Shown: positions 26,245 to 35,328 of the stretch, one piece after another
Numbering within the stretch: position 1 is the first letter of the stretch
How the letters are laid out: each line of letters starts with the position of its first letter
NCBI RefSeq assembly: GCF_014069875.1
Contig: NZ_CP059676.1
Coordinates: 1,178,001 to 1,242,000, forward strand
Direction of reading: 5' to 3'
Source of the DNA: Flaviflexus equikiangi
Lineage (GTDB): Bacteria; Actinomycetota; Actinomycetes; Actinomycetales; Actinomycetaceae
DNA: 64,000 bases
Notes under the pieces: generated by a model
Database searches by the model: none
The model's input: the letters and a program-made list of their open reading frames with translations, nothing else
Told to the model about the DNA's origin: nothing
Position numbers and translations under genes: made by a program

Positions 26245-26930
26245 CACACCACTCTCTCTACCAGCGCCTGGGACGTGTCGACCTGCGCTCCTACGGCGTC
26301 CTCGTGGCAACGATCCTCATGATCGTCGTCGTCAGCCTGATCGCGCTCGCATTCGTCCCGCAATCCTGGCTCACCTCCTACCTGCGCGATGCTGATCCGA
26401 CCCTCTCCTTCCTCAGCGTCTCGGAGGACGCTCGCTACATGCTGGCACCCATATTTCTGTCAGGCGCTGCCCCGGTCTTCGCCTTCGTCCTCGGCATCGT
26501 CTCCGCAGCCGAGTCGCGATCATTCCTCGGTGCGGGCGTGACACGGGAGGCCGTGTGGCGCGACGGGAGGCGCACGAACATCGGCATCTCCCTCACCGTC
26601 ATCGTCATCCTCGCGCTCAGCATCGCGGTGGCAGCGGCGCTCGACGGCGCGAGCATCGACAGCGGCCAGGCGCTCTCCGCGACAGGGATCTTTCTCCTCA
26701 GCCTCCTCGCGGCGTTCGAGATCGGATACTTCCTCTCCATGCTGTTCACCCGATTGACATGGCTTCCCGCCCTCATCATCTGCATCGCCTACTCAGCGGG
26801 CCTTCTCGTCTCGCTGAGCTCCTGGTCGGGCGGATGGGATGATCGGTGGACTCTCGCAGCTCTCGCGATCATCGCCTTCGCCGCCGCGCGGCCCATGACA
26901 CTGACCCTCCCGATGAGGAGAGCGTCCTAA
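26241..26930 (+). CDS. ABC transporter membrane protein of the YtrA-type operon
   Basis: A 229-residue protein with about six predicted membrane spans (for example VLVATILMIVVVSLIALAFV and LSLTVIVILALSIAVAAAL in part). It has no sequence signature I can name beyond position: third gene of a GntR-ATPase-permease operon, overlapping the ATPase by four bases. It probably forms the membrane half of the transporter. Confidence 0.75.
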   Translation: MTHHSLYQRLGRVDLRSYGVLVATILMIVVVSLIALAFVPQSWLTSYLRDADPTLSFLSVSEDARYMLAPIFLSGAAPVFAFVLGIVSAAESRSFLGAGVTREAVWRDGRRTNIGISLTVIVILALSIAVAAALDGASIDSGQALSATGIFLLSLLAAFEIGYFLSMLFTRLTWLPALIICIAYSAGLLVSLSSWSGGWDDRWTLAALAIIAFAAARPMTLTLPMRRAS

Positions 26931-26971
26931 AGGTAATTGTGCTGGTGACAGCACTGAGGAGGCACTGTAGC

Positions 26972-27006
26972 GCCCACATGCGAGGTGGGCCATCATCGTG
27001 CATAAT
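26972..27006 (+). promoter_or_regulatory. Hairpin then possible -10 box upstream of the APC permease
   Basis: The arms gcccac and gtgggc (26972-26990) may end the previous operon; CATAAT at 27001-27006 resembles a -10 box, 60 bases before the permease start. No good -35 is seen. Confidence 0.35.
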
Positions 27007-27066
27007 GTACTGCTTACGGCCGGTGTCGCATTGTGACGCGGCTCCATCGAGCGGAAAGCGGCAATC

Positions 27067-28398
27067 ATGACTCAGCAATCATCGCGCCTCAAGAAGGGTA
27101 TGGGAGGGTTCCTCCTCTTCGCTTTTATCCTCGGGGACGTCCTCGGTGCGGGCGTCTATGCGCTCACGGGAAAGCTCGCGGGCGAGGCGGGCGGCATGAC
27201 GTGGCTTCCCGTCCTCATCGCCCTCGGCATGGCGCTGCTGACCGCGGGCTCCTACGCGGAACTGGTGACGAAGTATCCGAGGGCGGGCGGCGCCTCCGTC
27301 TTCGCCCAACGGGCCTACAAGCAGCCCATCATCGCCTTCCTTGTCGGGTACTGCATGCTGTGCGCCGGCATCGTCTCCGTCGGCGGTCTCGCCATCGCCT
27401 TCACAGGCGACTACCTCTCGAGCCTCATGCCGGTCTGGGTTCCCCTCGCCGCACCGCTCTTCCTCTTCCTCCTCGCCCTCATCAACCTCCGCGGCATCAC
27501 CGAATCCGTGCGCTCCAATCTGGTCATGACCATCATCGAAGTCTCGGGCCTCGTCCTCGTCCTCGTTGTCGTGGCGATGGCGATGAGTGACGGGAAGGGT
27601 GACACATCGCGCCTCATGGAAGCGCCGGACGGTGTCAGCACGGCCGCAGCCGTGCTCGGCGCGGCACTCCTCGCGTTCTACAGCTTCGTCGGCTTCGAAA
27701 CCTCGGCGAACATCGCCGAGGAGGTGAGGGACGTCAACCGGGTCTACCCGCGGGCCCTCTTCGCCTCGATCGGGGTGGCCGGTCTCGTCTACGTCCTCAT
27801 CGCCATGGCGTCGTCGATCATGATGGAGCCGGCAGAGCTCGCATCCTCCTCCGGCCCGCTCCTCGACGTCGTCAACTCGACGGGCGCAACCTTCCCAGAC
27901 TGGTTCTTTGCCGCGATCGCCCTCGTCGCCATCGCCAACGGCGCCCTCATGACCTCGATCATGAGCTCACGGCTCGTGTACGGCATGGCGGACCAGGGGA
28001 TCCTGCCGCGGGTCTTCACCGCGGTCCTGCCCAACAGGCGCACGCCCTGGGTCGCGATCCTGTCCACGACAGCCCTCTCCGCGATCCTTTCCATTGTCGG
28101 AGAACTCCAGCTCCTGGCCGAGACCGTCGTCCTCTTCCTGCTCTTCGTCTTCATCTCCACGAATCTCGCGGTCCTCGTCCTGCGCAAAGACACCGTCGAT
28201 CACGAGCACTTCACGATTCCCGCCTTCGTCCCCATCCTCGCTCTTGCGAGTTGCGCGATTCTTCTCGTCCAGCAATCGGCACAGGTGTGGCTGCTCGGCG
28301 CAGTCCTCCTCGCCGTCGGTGTCGGCCTCTACTTCCTTGCCAAGAAGTTCAACACACCCGCCGCGGACAAGCCTGCGACGATCACACCTGGAGAATGA
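27067..28398 (+). CDS. APC family amino acid permease
   Basis: A 443-residue protein with about 12 hydrophobic segments. The first helix has the APC motif ILGDVLGAGVYALTG, and AFYSFVGFETSANIAEEV marks helix 6, followed by the EEVRDVNRVYPRA loop. It imports or exchanges amino acids or amines using ion gradients. GGAAAG precedes the ATG. Its last 17 bases overlap the convergent TetR gene. Confidence 0.88.
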   Translation: MTQQSSRLKKGMGGFLLFAFILGDVLGAGVYALTGKLAGEAGGMTWLPVLIALGMALLTAGSYAELVTKYPRAGGASVFAQRAYKQPIIAFLVGYCMLCAGIVSVGGLAIAFTGDYLSSLMPVWVPLAAPLFLFLLALINLRGITESVRSNLVMTIIEVSGLVLVLVVVAMAMSDGKGDTSRLMEAPDGVSTAAAVLGAALLAFYSFVGFETSANIAEEVRDVNRVYPRALFASIGVAGLVYVLIAMASSIMMEPAELASSSGPLLDVVNSTGATFPDWFFAAIALVAIANGALMTSIMSSRLVYGMADQGILPRVFTAVLPNRRTPWVAILSTTALSAILSIVGELQLLAETVVLFLLFVFISTNLAVLVLRKDTVDHEHFTIPAFVPILALASCAILLVQQSAQVWLLGAVLLAVGVGLYFLAKKFNTPAADKPATITPGE

Positions 28399-28978
28399 AG
28401 GCCGTCATCGCATCATCGAGATAGTCCCCGAAAGGCTGAGTCTGATCGGAGCGCAGCCAGGCGATCCGCGCGGCCTGCATGCACGCGAAGGCGGCACCGA
28501 CGATAGCGGCAGCCCGCGGGCTGGACTCATCATCGCCGAGGCGGGCCGCGACGCGGCCGACAAGGAGATCCTGCACCCTCTGCATCTTCTCCAAGTACCT
28601 GGCCTGCAGCTGCGGATTGCCGAGGACGATCCTCTCCAGGGCGTCGTTGCGAGCACGCGCACGATCATCCTGGACGTAGTCGAGGGTCAGGTCGAAGACG
28701 CGGCGCAGAGAATCCCACACCGGCTCCCCTGATGGGCGATCGTCGAGAGCATCGGCGAGTCGATCGCCGAAAAGATCGTACTTGCCGATGACGAGATCGT
28801 CTTTGGATGCGAAATAGCGGAAAAACGTCCGCTTGGACATGCCGGCGGCTTCAGCGATCTGACCGACCGTCGTCTCGTCGTAGCCGCGCTCGAGGAAGAG
28901 ATCTTGAGCCACGGACGTGAGCTCGGTTTGGACGAGGCGGCGGGTGCGGTCCCGCAGGGACGGAGAGTGATCGGACAT
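28382..28978 (-). CDS. TetR/AcrR family transcriptional regulator
   Basis: A 198-residue protein. The HTH is TVGQIAEAAGMSKRTFFRYF, preceded by AQDLFLERGYDET; the MftR-like C-terminal domain is typical. The start is ATG 28978, which itself lies in the first of several TGACAC repeats in the divergent promoter region. It probably represses itself and the two SDR genes. Confidence 0.87.
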   Translation of the reverse strand: MSDHSPSLRDRTRRLVQTELTSVAQDLFLERGYDETTVGQIAEAAGMSKRTFFRYFASKDDLVIGKYDLFGDRLADALDDRPSGEPVWDSLRRVFDLTLDYVQDDRARARNDALERIVLGNPQLQARYLEKMQRVQDLLVGRVAARLGDDESSPRAAAIVGAAFACMQAARIAWLRSDQTQPFGDYLDDAMTAFILQV

Positions 28979-29044
28979 GACACCAGTATAGACACAACAT
29001 GACACATGTGACACCCGGTGACACAGACAGCGTGTAGTGTCACC
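28978..29044. promoter_or_regulatory. Cluster of TGACAC repeats between TetR and SDR genes
   Basis: TGACAC occurs at 28978, 29000, 29009 and 29019, and inverted as GTGTCA at 29037. The last two form a perfect inverted repeat ggtgacac (29017-29024) / gtgtcacc (29037-29044). This is a likely TetR operator region controlling both directions. Confidence 0.55.
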
Positions 29045-29078
29045 TACATCGCCGCCTGACGTCACGAATGGAGTACAC

Positions 29079-29897
29079 ATGAGCAAAGTATGGTTGATCA
29101 CCGGTTCGTCGAAAGGATTCGGACGTGCCTTCACGGAAGCCGCCCTCGAACGGGGCGACAGGGTTGCCGCGACAGCTCGAGACACGTCGACTCTCGCCGA
29201 TCTCGCCGAGCGCTACGGGGATGCGATCCTGCCGCTGACCCTCGACGTCACGGACCGGGATGCAGCATTCCGTGCGGTCTCGTCTGCCCACGAGACGTTC
29301 GGACGCCTCGACGTCGTCATCAACAACGCCGGCTACGGTCTCTTCGGAACGGTCGAAGAGATCACCGAGCAGCAGCTGCGCGACCAGCTCGAAGTCAACC
29401 TCTTCGGCGTCCTCCACGTCACCCAGGCAGTCCTCCCGATCATGCGGGAACAGGGCTCGGGACACATCATCCAGGTCTCATCGATCGGCGGCCTCGTCGC
29501 ATTCCCGAACCTCGGCGGCTACCACGCCTCCAAGTGGGCACTCGAGGCTCTCTCGGACTCTCTCGCCCAGGAAGTCGCAGGCTTCGGCATCAACGTCACC
29601 ATCGTCGAACCGACAGGCTTCGATACCGACTGGTCGACCGCTTCCGCCGTCTTCGCCGACCCTCTCCCCCAGTACGCACCCCTGCACGAGGGCATGGCAG
29701 CCCAGCGCGCCACCACGACACAGCCGAAGCCCGTCGGATTCGGTGACGCCATCCTTGCCGTCGTCGATGCTGAGACTCCCCCGCGCCGCGTCTTCTTCGG
29801 CGAATCCGCAACCCAGATCGTGCCCCATATCCTCAACCAACGTCTCACCGACCTGGCCGAATGGAACTCCGTGTCGCGTCTCGCCGAGGGCAAGTAG
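29079..29897 (+). CDS. SDR family oxidoreductase
   Basis: A 272-residue classical short-chain dehydrogenase: cofactor loop TGSSKGFGRA, NNAGYG, catalytic Ser in QVSSIGG, and YHASK with the Tyr and Lys. It oxidises or reduces an unknown alcohol/ketone with NAD(P). It is divergent from the TetR gene and followed immediately by a second SDR gene. Confidence 0.88.
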   Translation: MSKVWLITGSSKGFGRAFTEAALERGDRVAATARDTSTLADLAERYGDAILPLTLDVTDRDAAFRAVSSAHETFGRLDVVINNAGYGLFGTVEEITEQQLRDQLEVNLFGVLHVTQAVLPIMREQGSGHIIQVSSIGGLVAFPNLGGYHASKWALEALSDSLAQEVAGFGINVTIVEPTGFDTDWSTASAVFADPLPQYAPLHEGMAAQRATTTQPKPVGFGDAILAVVDAETPPRRVFFGESATQIVPHILNQRLTDLAEWNSVSRLAEGK

Positions 29898-30722
29898 ATG
29901 ACCCTGACGGTTCTCATCACCGGAGCCTCCGACGGCATCGGCGCGGCCGCCGCTCGGCAGCTTGCCCCGCATGGTCACCGCCTCCTCATCACCGGCCGCT
30001 CACGAGACAAACTCGATGCGGTCGCGCGGGAGACGGGGGCGACGCCTTTCGTCGCGGATTACGCGCGTCTCGACGATGTCAGGCGCCTGGCCGAGGGTGT
30101 GCGGGCAGAGCTCGGCGGAGACAGCCTCGATGTTCTCGCGAACAACGCAGGCGGCATCTTCGGAGATCCGGCGAGAACCGTCGACGGGCACGAGAAGACC
30201 TTCCAGGTCAACCACCTCGCGCCGTTCCTCCTCACGGAGCTGCTCCGGGATCGACTCGGGGCGGCAGGGCAGGCGTCCGTCATCAACACCTCGAGCGTCG
30301 CCAATCGCCTCTTCGGAAACATCGATCTCGATGATCTTGACAACGAGCGGACTTTCACCGCCCACAAGGCGTACGGGGATGCCAAACTGGCGAACATCCT
30401 CCACGCTCGCGGCCTGCACTCCCGCTACCACGACACGGGACTCTCAGTCGCCGCCTTCCATCCGGGGACCGTCTCCACGAACTTCGCGTCCGAGACGACC
30501 AGCCTCATGAGGTTCGTCTACCAGACTCCGCTCAGGAGACTCGCCCTCATCAGCCCCGAGCGTGGCGGAGCAACCCTAGCCTGGTTCATCGAGAACACAT
30601 CGTGGGAATCGGGGGCCTATTACGATCAGCGAAAGCGAAAAGCACCCAATCCGCAGGCCATGGACGACGCTCTCGTCAAGGGCCTGTGGGAGCGCAGCGC
30701 ATCCCTTGTCGGACTGGCGTAG
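29898..30722 (+). CDS. SDR family oxidoreductase, retinol-dehydrogenase-like
   Basis: A 274-residue SDR: TGASDGIGAAAA, NNAGG, catalytic Ser in NTSSVAN, and Tyr-x3-Lys as AYGDAKLANIL. The ATG directly follows the stop of the preceding SDR, so both are one operon. The C-terminal FIENTSWESGAYYDQ is like the retinol dehydrogenase subgroup. The substrate is unknown. Confidence 0.87.
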   Translation: MTLTVLITGASDGIGAAAARQLAPHGHRLLITGRSRDKLDAVARETGATPFVADYARLDDVRRLAEGVRAELGGDSLDVLANNAGGIFGDPARTVDGHEKTFQVNHLAPFLLTELLRDRLGAAGQASVINTSSVANRLFGNIDLDDLDNERTFTAHKAYGDAKLANILHARGLHSRYHDTGLSVAAFHPGTVSTNFASETTSLMRFVYQTPLRRLALISPERGGATLAWFIENTSWESGAYYDQRKRKAPNPQAMDDALVKGLWERSASLVGLA

Positions 30723-30952
30723 ATCGTGGCGGCAATGCCGCCATCCCACCATCATCCCATCAGACCTCGCTGGCGCGAGTCGGACCTTACTGGTGCGTGG
30801 TTGCTCCACCGGAGCGGCTCGTCAGGCAATGGACGCTCCACGAGCGTGTCAGGACCGCGTGAATCCCCCGATAGACGTAGGGCTCCGATGCTCGATCCGA
30901 CCTTCTGGCACTCCTACCAGCACTCGGGCCGAAAACTCGATGCGAGTGCGGC
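30723..30952. other. Convergent intergenic gap
   Basis: 230 bases between convergent genes. The only structure I see is a compact ggcggcaatgccgcc hairpin (30728-30742) right after the SDR stop, a possible terminator. No gene. Confidence 0.4.
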
Positions 30953-31861
30953 TCAGGCACCGCCGATCGACCGTTCCTCTCGGGCCTTCGCGACTTCCGC
31001 ATTCTCTCCCATCGCGCTGGCCGATAACTCGCTTGCGGCCCACGAAGCGAGAAGCCGCAGCGCATCCTCTGACCGTGAACCCGGCTCGGCCGCATAGATC
31101 GTCAACGTCCAGCCCGGCTCCGATGCCATCTCCAGCCCCTCGTAGGCGAGCGTCATCTCACCCACGATCGGGTGCCGAAAAGTCTTTGACCCTGCGCCGT
31201 GATGGCGAACATTGTGGGCACTCCACAGCGTCCGGAATTCGACGCTGCGCGTACTGAGCTCCCCGATGAGATCGTGCAGATCTTTATCAAGAGGGTCACG
31301 GGCCGCCTCTGTCCGCAAGATCGCGACAATGATCTCTGCGAAAAGGCCCCAGTCGGGGTAGAAGGCGTGCGCCTTCTCATCAAGAAACGTGTAGCGGGCG
31401 ATGTTCGGAGGTCCGTCCACCATGTCAAAGACGTCGCGATAGAAAGCTCGAGCCATCGGGTTCGCGGCAATGATATCCAGTCGACCATTCCTCACGAACG
31501 CTGGGCCGGACGACACAGCATCGAGAACCCACTGCAGGCTTTCATGCACCGTCGTTCGGCGCCGACGCTGCCGGGCAACCGGACTGGAGGCACGAGCAAG
31601 GTCAAAAAGATGTGCACGCTCGGCCTCGTCGAGCCGCAACGCCTGAGCGAGGCTCCCGAGTATCTCGTGCGACACACCGGCAATCGCCCCGCGTTCGATG
31701 CGGGTGTAGTACTCAACACTCACCCCTGCCAAGGTCGCTACCTCACTGCGCCGCAGTCCAGCCACCCTCCGGTTCGCCCCTATCGGCAGGCCAACCTGGT
31801 CGGGGGTGATCCTGGCGCGTCTCGACGTGAGAAAGTCCCGAACCTCCGCTGAATGATCCAT
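30953..31861 (-). CDS. XRE-family HTH regulator with MmyB-like ligand-binding domain
   Basis: A 302-residue protein. The N-terminal HTH GLRRSEVATLAGVSVEYYTR follows the RVAGLRR motif typical of this actinobacterial group; the remaining 200 residues resemble the MmyB/PAS-like ligand-binding domain (AFYRDVFDMVDGPPNIARY). The start is ATG 31861. It is divergent from an alcohol dehydrogenase gene that it probably controls. Confidence 0.87.
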   Translation of the reverse strand: MDHSAEVRDFLTSRRARITPDQVGLPIGANRRVAGLRRSEVATLAGVSVEYYTRIERGAIAGVSHEILGSLAQALRLDEAERAHLFDLARASSPVARQRRRRTTVHESLQWVLDAVSSGPAFVRNGRLDIIAANPMARAFYRDVFDMVDGPPNIARYTFLDEKAHAFYPDWGLFAEIIVAILRTEAARDPLDKDLHDLIGELSTRSVEFRTLWSAHNVRHHGAGSKTFRHPIVGEMTLAYEGLEMASEPGWTLTIYAAEPGSRSEDALRLLASWAASELSASAMGENAEVAKAREERSIGGA

Positions 31862-31960
31862 AGCCAGAGGGTAACGGACGACGAGCATCCAAGGGAGGCC
31901 CTCCCAATACCTGCTTCCACGGGGACTACCGCGCTGACGTCTCACATGATGTAGTACCCC

Positions 31961-31980
31961 TATAACCAGCAGAAGGAGAT
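31961..31980 (+). promoter_or_regulatory. -10 box and ribosome site of the alcohol dehydrogenase gene
   Basis: TATAAC at 31961-31966 is a good -10, and AGAAGGAGA just downstream is a strong ribosome site for ATG 31985. A palindromic acatgatgt lies upstream at 31944-31952 and might bind the divergent XRE regulator. Confidence 0.45.
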
Positions 31981-31984
31981 AAGC

Positions 31985-33007
31985 ATGCGCGGAGTCATCA
32001 TGCACAGCCCCGGAGAAGTCCGAGTCGTCGACCGTGACGATCCGACGATCATCGAACCCACCGACGCGATCATTCGCATCACCGCCACATGCGTCTGCGG
32101 ATCAGACCTATGGCCCTATCGAGGCGCCGACACGGTCGACAACCTGCTCCTCGGCCACGAATATGTGGGCATCGTCGAGCAGATCGGCGCTGACGTCACC
32201 ACCATCAAACCCGGAGACTTCGTCGTCGGTTCCTTCGTCACCTCAGACAACACGTGCGAGATCTGCACGGCCGGATACCAATCCCGCTGCATCCACGCCC
32301 AATTCGTCCACGGCTCGATCGGCACACAGGCAGAATATGCTCGGATTCCCCACGCCGATGGCACCCTCGTCGCCACCCCCGGGCAACCCGACCCGGACCT
32401 CATCCCATCACTACTGACCGCCTCCGACGTTCTCGGAACCGGCTGGTTCGCGGCCGTTGCCGCAGAAGTCGGACCCGGCAAGACAGTCGCCGTCGTGGGC
32501 GATGGTGCCGTGGGCCTTCTCGGAATCCTGGCAGCCCACCAGCTCGGCGCCTCCCGCATCATCGCCATGTCGCGCCATAAAGACCGGCAGGCGCTCGCGG
32601 TCGAGTTCGGCGCCACCGACATCGTCGAGGAACGCGGAGAGGCAGGTGTCGCACGGATTAAGGAACTGACAGGCGGCCACGGGGCACATTCCGTGATCGA
32701 GGCCGTGGGGACGCAGGAGTCGATGATGCAGGCGATACGGTCGACCCGCCCCGGCGGCCACATCGGATATGTCGGCGTCTCCCACGGAGTCGACCTGCCG
32801 GGCGGGGAGCTCTTCTTCTCAGCCGTCCATTTGCATGGCGGTCCCGCCCCCGTGCGCCGCTTCCTCCCCGAGCTCATCGACCTCATCTGGAAGCGAGAGA
32901 TCAACCCCGGCAGAGTCTTCGACATGACGCTCCCGCTCGAGGACGCGGCAGAGGCCTATCGTGCCATGGACGAACGGCGCGCCATCAAGGTTCTGCTCGA
33001 GCCCTAG
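31985..33007 (+). CDS. Zinc-dependent alcohol dehydrogenase (MDR family)
   Basis: A 340-residue protein. Catalytic zinc ligands are in TCVCGSDLWPY and GHEYVGIVE; the structural zinc loop is partly kept (CEICTAGYQSRC); the NAD(P) motif is VVGDGAVGLLGILAA. The family oxidises alcohols or reduces aldehydes and ketones; specificity is unclear. It is the last chromosomal gene before the IS-rich island. Confidence 0.9.
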   Translation: MRGVIMHSPGEVRVVDRDDPTIIEPTDAIIRITATCVCGSDLWPYRGADTVDNLLLGHEYVGIVEQIGADVTTIKPGDFVVGSFVTSDNTCEICTAGYQSRCIHAQFVHGSIGTQAEYARIPHADGTLVATPGQPDPDLIPSLLTASDVLGTGWFAAVAAEVGPGKTVAVVGDGAVGLLGILAAHQLGASRIIAMSRHKDRQALAVEFGATDIVEERGEAGVARIKELTGGHGAHSVIEAVGTQESMMQAIRSTRPGGHIGYVGVSHGVDLPGGELFFSAVHLHGGPAPVRRFLPELIDLIWKREINPGRVFDMTLPLEDAAEAYRAMDERRAIKVLLEP

Positions 33008-33042
33008 GATCGGGCGGGTTTGCTGACGACAGCGTGGTGGTT

Positions 33043-33450
33043 TGATTCGGCCTGGGTTTAGTTCCGAGCTTTATAGCAGAATAGGAACACTATGCCCAGA
33101 AAGTATGACCCCGAACTGAAGCAGCGTGCGGTGCGGATGGTTTCCGAGGCTCTTCCCGATCACCCCACTCGCACAGCCGCGGTCCGTCATGTCGCGGACC
33201 TGCTCGGGGTAGGCGCAGAGGCCCTGCGAACCTGGCACCGGCAGGCCGAAGTCGACCACGGTAAAAGGCCCGGCGTGACGACCGACTTAGCCGCAGAGAA
33301 TAAACGACTGGAGCGTGAGAACGCTGAGCTGCGCAAGGCTAACGAGGTGCTTAAAGCTGCGAGTATATTTTTCGCGAAGGAACTCGACCGGCCACGGACG
33401 AAATGATCGCTTTCATCGATACTTATCGTGATCGTTTCGGAGTTGAGTTC
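33043..33450 (+). mobile_element. IS3-family element, truncated copy
   Basis: It begins with the terminal sequence TGATTCGGCCTGGGTTTAG, the same end as the full copy at 47560-48868, holds a complete orfA and about 45 bases of orfB, then stops where an IS256-type element begins. The rest of orfB is not found on the far side, so sequence was lost. Confidence 0.88.
33092..33406 (+). CDS. IS3-family transposase OrfA (helix-turn-helix)
   Basis: A 104-residue protein with the HTH start MPRKYDPELKQRAVRMV and the C-terminal leucine-zipper region ENKRLERENAELRKANEVLK. It differs from the OrfA at 48505-48819 by a single residue (His for Gln in EVDHGKRPG). Without an intact orfB here it cannot support transposition alone. 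Confidence 0.9.
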   Translation: MPRKYDPELKQRAVRMVSEALPDHPTRTAAVRHVADLLGVGAEALRTWHRQAEVDHGKRPGVTTDLAAENKRLERENAELRKANEVLKAASIFFAKELDRPRTK

Positions 33451-33456
33451 AGTAGT

Positions 33457-34869
33457 GCCCCTTAGAGTGGTGTAGCCCCCGGGGTGGTCGTGAGCGTCGT
33501 TGCTGACGTGGACACGGTCACCGTGGGATCCTTCGAGAAAGCTCTCTACTTCCCACTCGAAAGGACATCGCCACGATGACCGCTCCTCATATTATCGACC
33601 CTGCAGGCCTGCTCCGTGAAGCCCTGGCCGAAGCATCCCCGGACTTGATGCGCGATCTGCTGCAGGCCATGATCAACGCCCTGCTTTCAGCAGACGCCGA
33701 TGCCGTGGTCGGGGCGGAATGGGGCAAGCCCAGCCCCGACCGCCGCACCCAGCGCAACGGCTACCGCCACCGGCCCCTGGACACCCGGGTCGGCACAGTG
33801 GATGTTGCTGTCCCAAAACTCAGATCGGGCACATATTTTCCCGACTGGCTGCTCGAGCGCAGAAAACGAGCCGAAACAGCACTGATCACGGTCGTGGCTG
33901 ACTGCTACCTCGCCGGCGTCAGCACTCGGCGGATGGATAAGCTCGTGAAAACCCTGGGTATTCATTCCCTGTCGAAGTCGCAGGTCTCGCGCATGGCTAC
34001 TGACCTGGACGAGCACGTGGACCAGTTCCGTCACCGCCCGCTCGATGAGGCCGGCCCGTTCACGTTCGTCGCTGCTGACGCGCTGACCATGAAGGTCCGC
34101 GAGGGCGGGCGTGTGATTAACGCGGTCGTCCTCATCGCTACCGGCGTCAATGCCGATGGTAGGCGTGAAGTCCTCGGCCTGCGGGTTGCGACCAGTGAGA
34201 CCGGGGCGGCATGGAACTCCTTCTTCGCCGACCTCGTCGCACGCGGCCTGACCGGCGTGCGTTTAGTGACTTCTGATGCTCATGCGGGCCTGATCGAGGC
34301 GGTCGCAGCGAACCTGCCGGGTGCGTCCTGGCAGCGATGCCGCACGCACTACGCCGCGAACCTGATGAGCGTGTGCCCCAAGAGCTACTGGCCGGCAGTC
34401 AAAGCGATGCTGCACTCGGTCTACGACCAGCCCGACGCAGCCAGTGTCCACGCCCAATTCGACCGGCTCTTGGACTACGTCGGCGATAAGCTCCCTGAAG
34501 CTCACGATCATCTGGACGGCGCACGTGCCGATATCCTTGCCTTCACCGGTTTCCCGACCGGGGTGTGGGCCCAGATCTGGTCCAACAACCCCAATGAGCG
34601 CCTCAACCGCGAGATCCGTCGCCGCACCGATTCGGTGGGGATCTTCCCCAACCGAGAGGCGATCATCCGCCTGGTCGGTGCGGTCCTGGCCGAGCAGACC
34701 GATGAATGGGCCGAAGGGCGCCGCTACCTCAGCCTCGACGTTCTCGCCAGAAGCCGCCTCCACATGCTTCCCGAGACCACAGACGAGGTGAGCGACGATC
34801 CTCTCGAACTGACCGCCTAACCACTAATTGAAGAACCGAAGGAACACCGGCTACACCACTCAAAGGGAC
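33457..34869 (+). mobile_element. IS256-family insertion sequence
   Basis: The ends GCCCCTTAGAGTGGTGTAGCC-type (33457-33477) and its imperfect complement (34849-34869) match at 19 of 21 positions. A single transposase gene lies between. It interrupts the IS3 copy on the left. I could not define a target duplication because the left and right flanks are not from one original site. Confidence 0.8.
33576..34820 (+). CDS. IS256-family transposase (mutator type)
   Basis: A 414-residue DDE transposase, full length for the family. Catalytic Asp residues are in FVAADALTMKVREGG and RLVTSDAHAGLIEA; the Glu is in NNPNERLNREIRRRTDSVGI, a family hallmark. The start ATG follows AAAGGACATCGCC. Confidence 0.93.
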   Translation: MTAPHIIDPAGLLREALAEASPDLMRDLLQAMINALLSADADAVVGAEWGKPSPDRRTQRNGYRHRPLDTRVGTVDVAVPKLRSGTYFPDWLLERRKRAETALITVVADCYLAGVSTRRMDKLVKTLGIHSLSKSQVSRMATDLDEHVDQFRHRPLDEAGPFTFVAADALTMKVREGGRVINAVVLIATGVNADGRREVLGLRVATSETGAAWNSFFADLVARGLTGVRLVTSDAHAGLIEAVAANLPGASWQRCRTHYAANLMSVCPKSYWPAVKAMLHSVYDQPDAASVHAQFDRLLDYVGDKLPEAHDHLDGARADILAFTGFPTGVWAQIWSNNPNERLNREIRRRTDSVGIFPNREAIIRLVGAVLAEQTDEWAEGRRYLSLDVLARSRLHMLPETTDEVSDDPLELTA

Positions 34870-34953
34870 TTGACCGCTCTTAGTAGGTCTCCGCACCTTC
34901 CTCGGGGGTTTACGTGGGGTTTATGGAAGGGTCGCGATCGGGATCCGTTCCGA

Positions 34954-35097
34954 TCAGGTACGCCCCGGGAACCCTAGTCCCGACAAGACATCACAGGCAC
35001 GGAGCGTTCTTCCAGCGGCGGTGTTCACTTCGATGAGCTCTTCGTAAACGAGTCGTTGTTCGGAGCACGTCCACCCGCTCCGAACTGGTGCCCTCAT
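34954..35097 (-). pseudogene. Short ORF coupled to the DUF6088 gene, probably a truncated partner
   Basis: A 47-residue frame from ATG 35097 that overlaps the rejoined DUF6088 stop as ATGA. It reads SEQRLVYEELIEVNTAAG and LRACDVLSGLGFPGRT, then stops. The coupling suggests it is the beginning of the partner gene (the expected partner is an AbiEii-like nucleotidyltransferase toxin), cut short near the IS256 end. I do not recognise the residues, so the identity is a guess from position. Confidence 0.4.
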
Positions 35098-35188
35098 TTG
35101 GCAGTCAGATCGGCGACAAGTCTGTCGAAGCTCTCCCGCGTGGCGACGTTCCGTTCCCCGGCGACAGCAACACGGAGAACTCCCTCGC
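35094..35188 (-). pseudogene. DUF6088/AbiEi-like antitoxin gene, 3' part (separated by IS21)
   Basis: The final 31 codons (GVLRVAVAGERNVATRESFD... ending TAK and TGA). When the IS21 element and one copy of the 4-bp duplication are removed, this joins in frame to the 5' part at 37513-38005, giving a 195-residue protein. Confidence 0.75.
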
Positions 35189-35328
35189 GCACTGATGACG
35201 CTCGTTGAAATTCCCCAGTTCTGCTCATTGAATTTCCCCACCCGGGGCCGCTTCCGTTCATAGGGGCGGGCCTTCCTCGAAGCTAGTGGTATTCGACCAC
35301 GCACGAGCTAGAGGAAGGCCCTGTCTCT

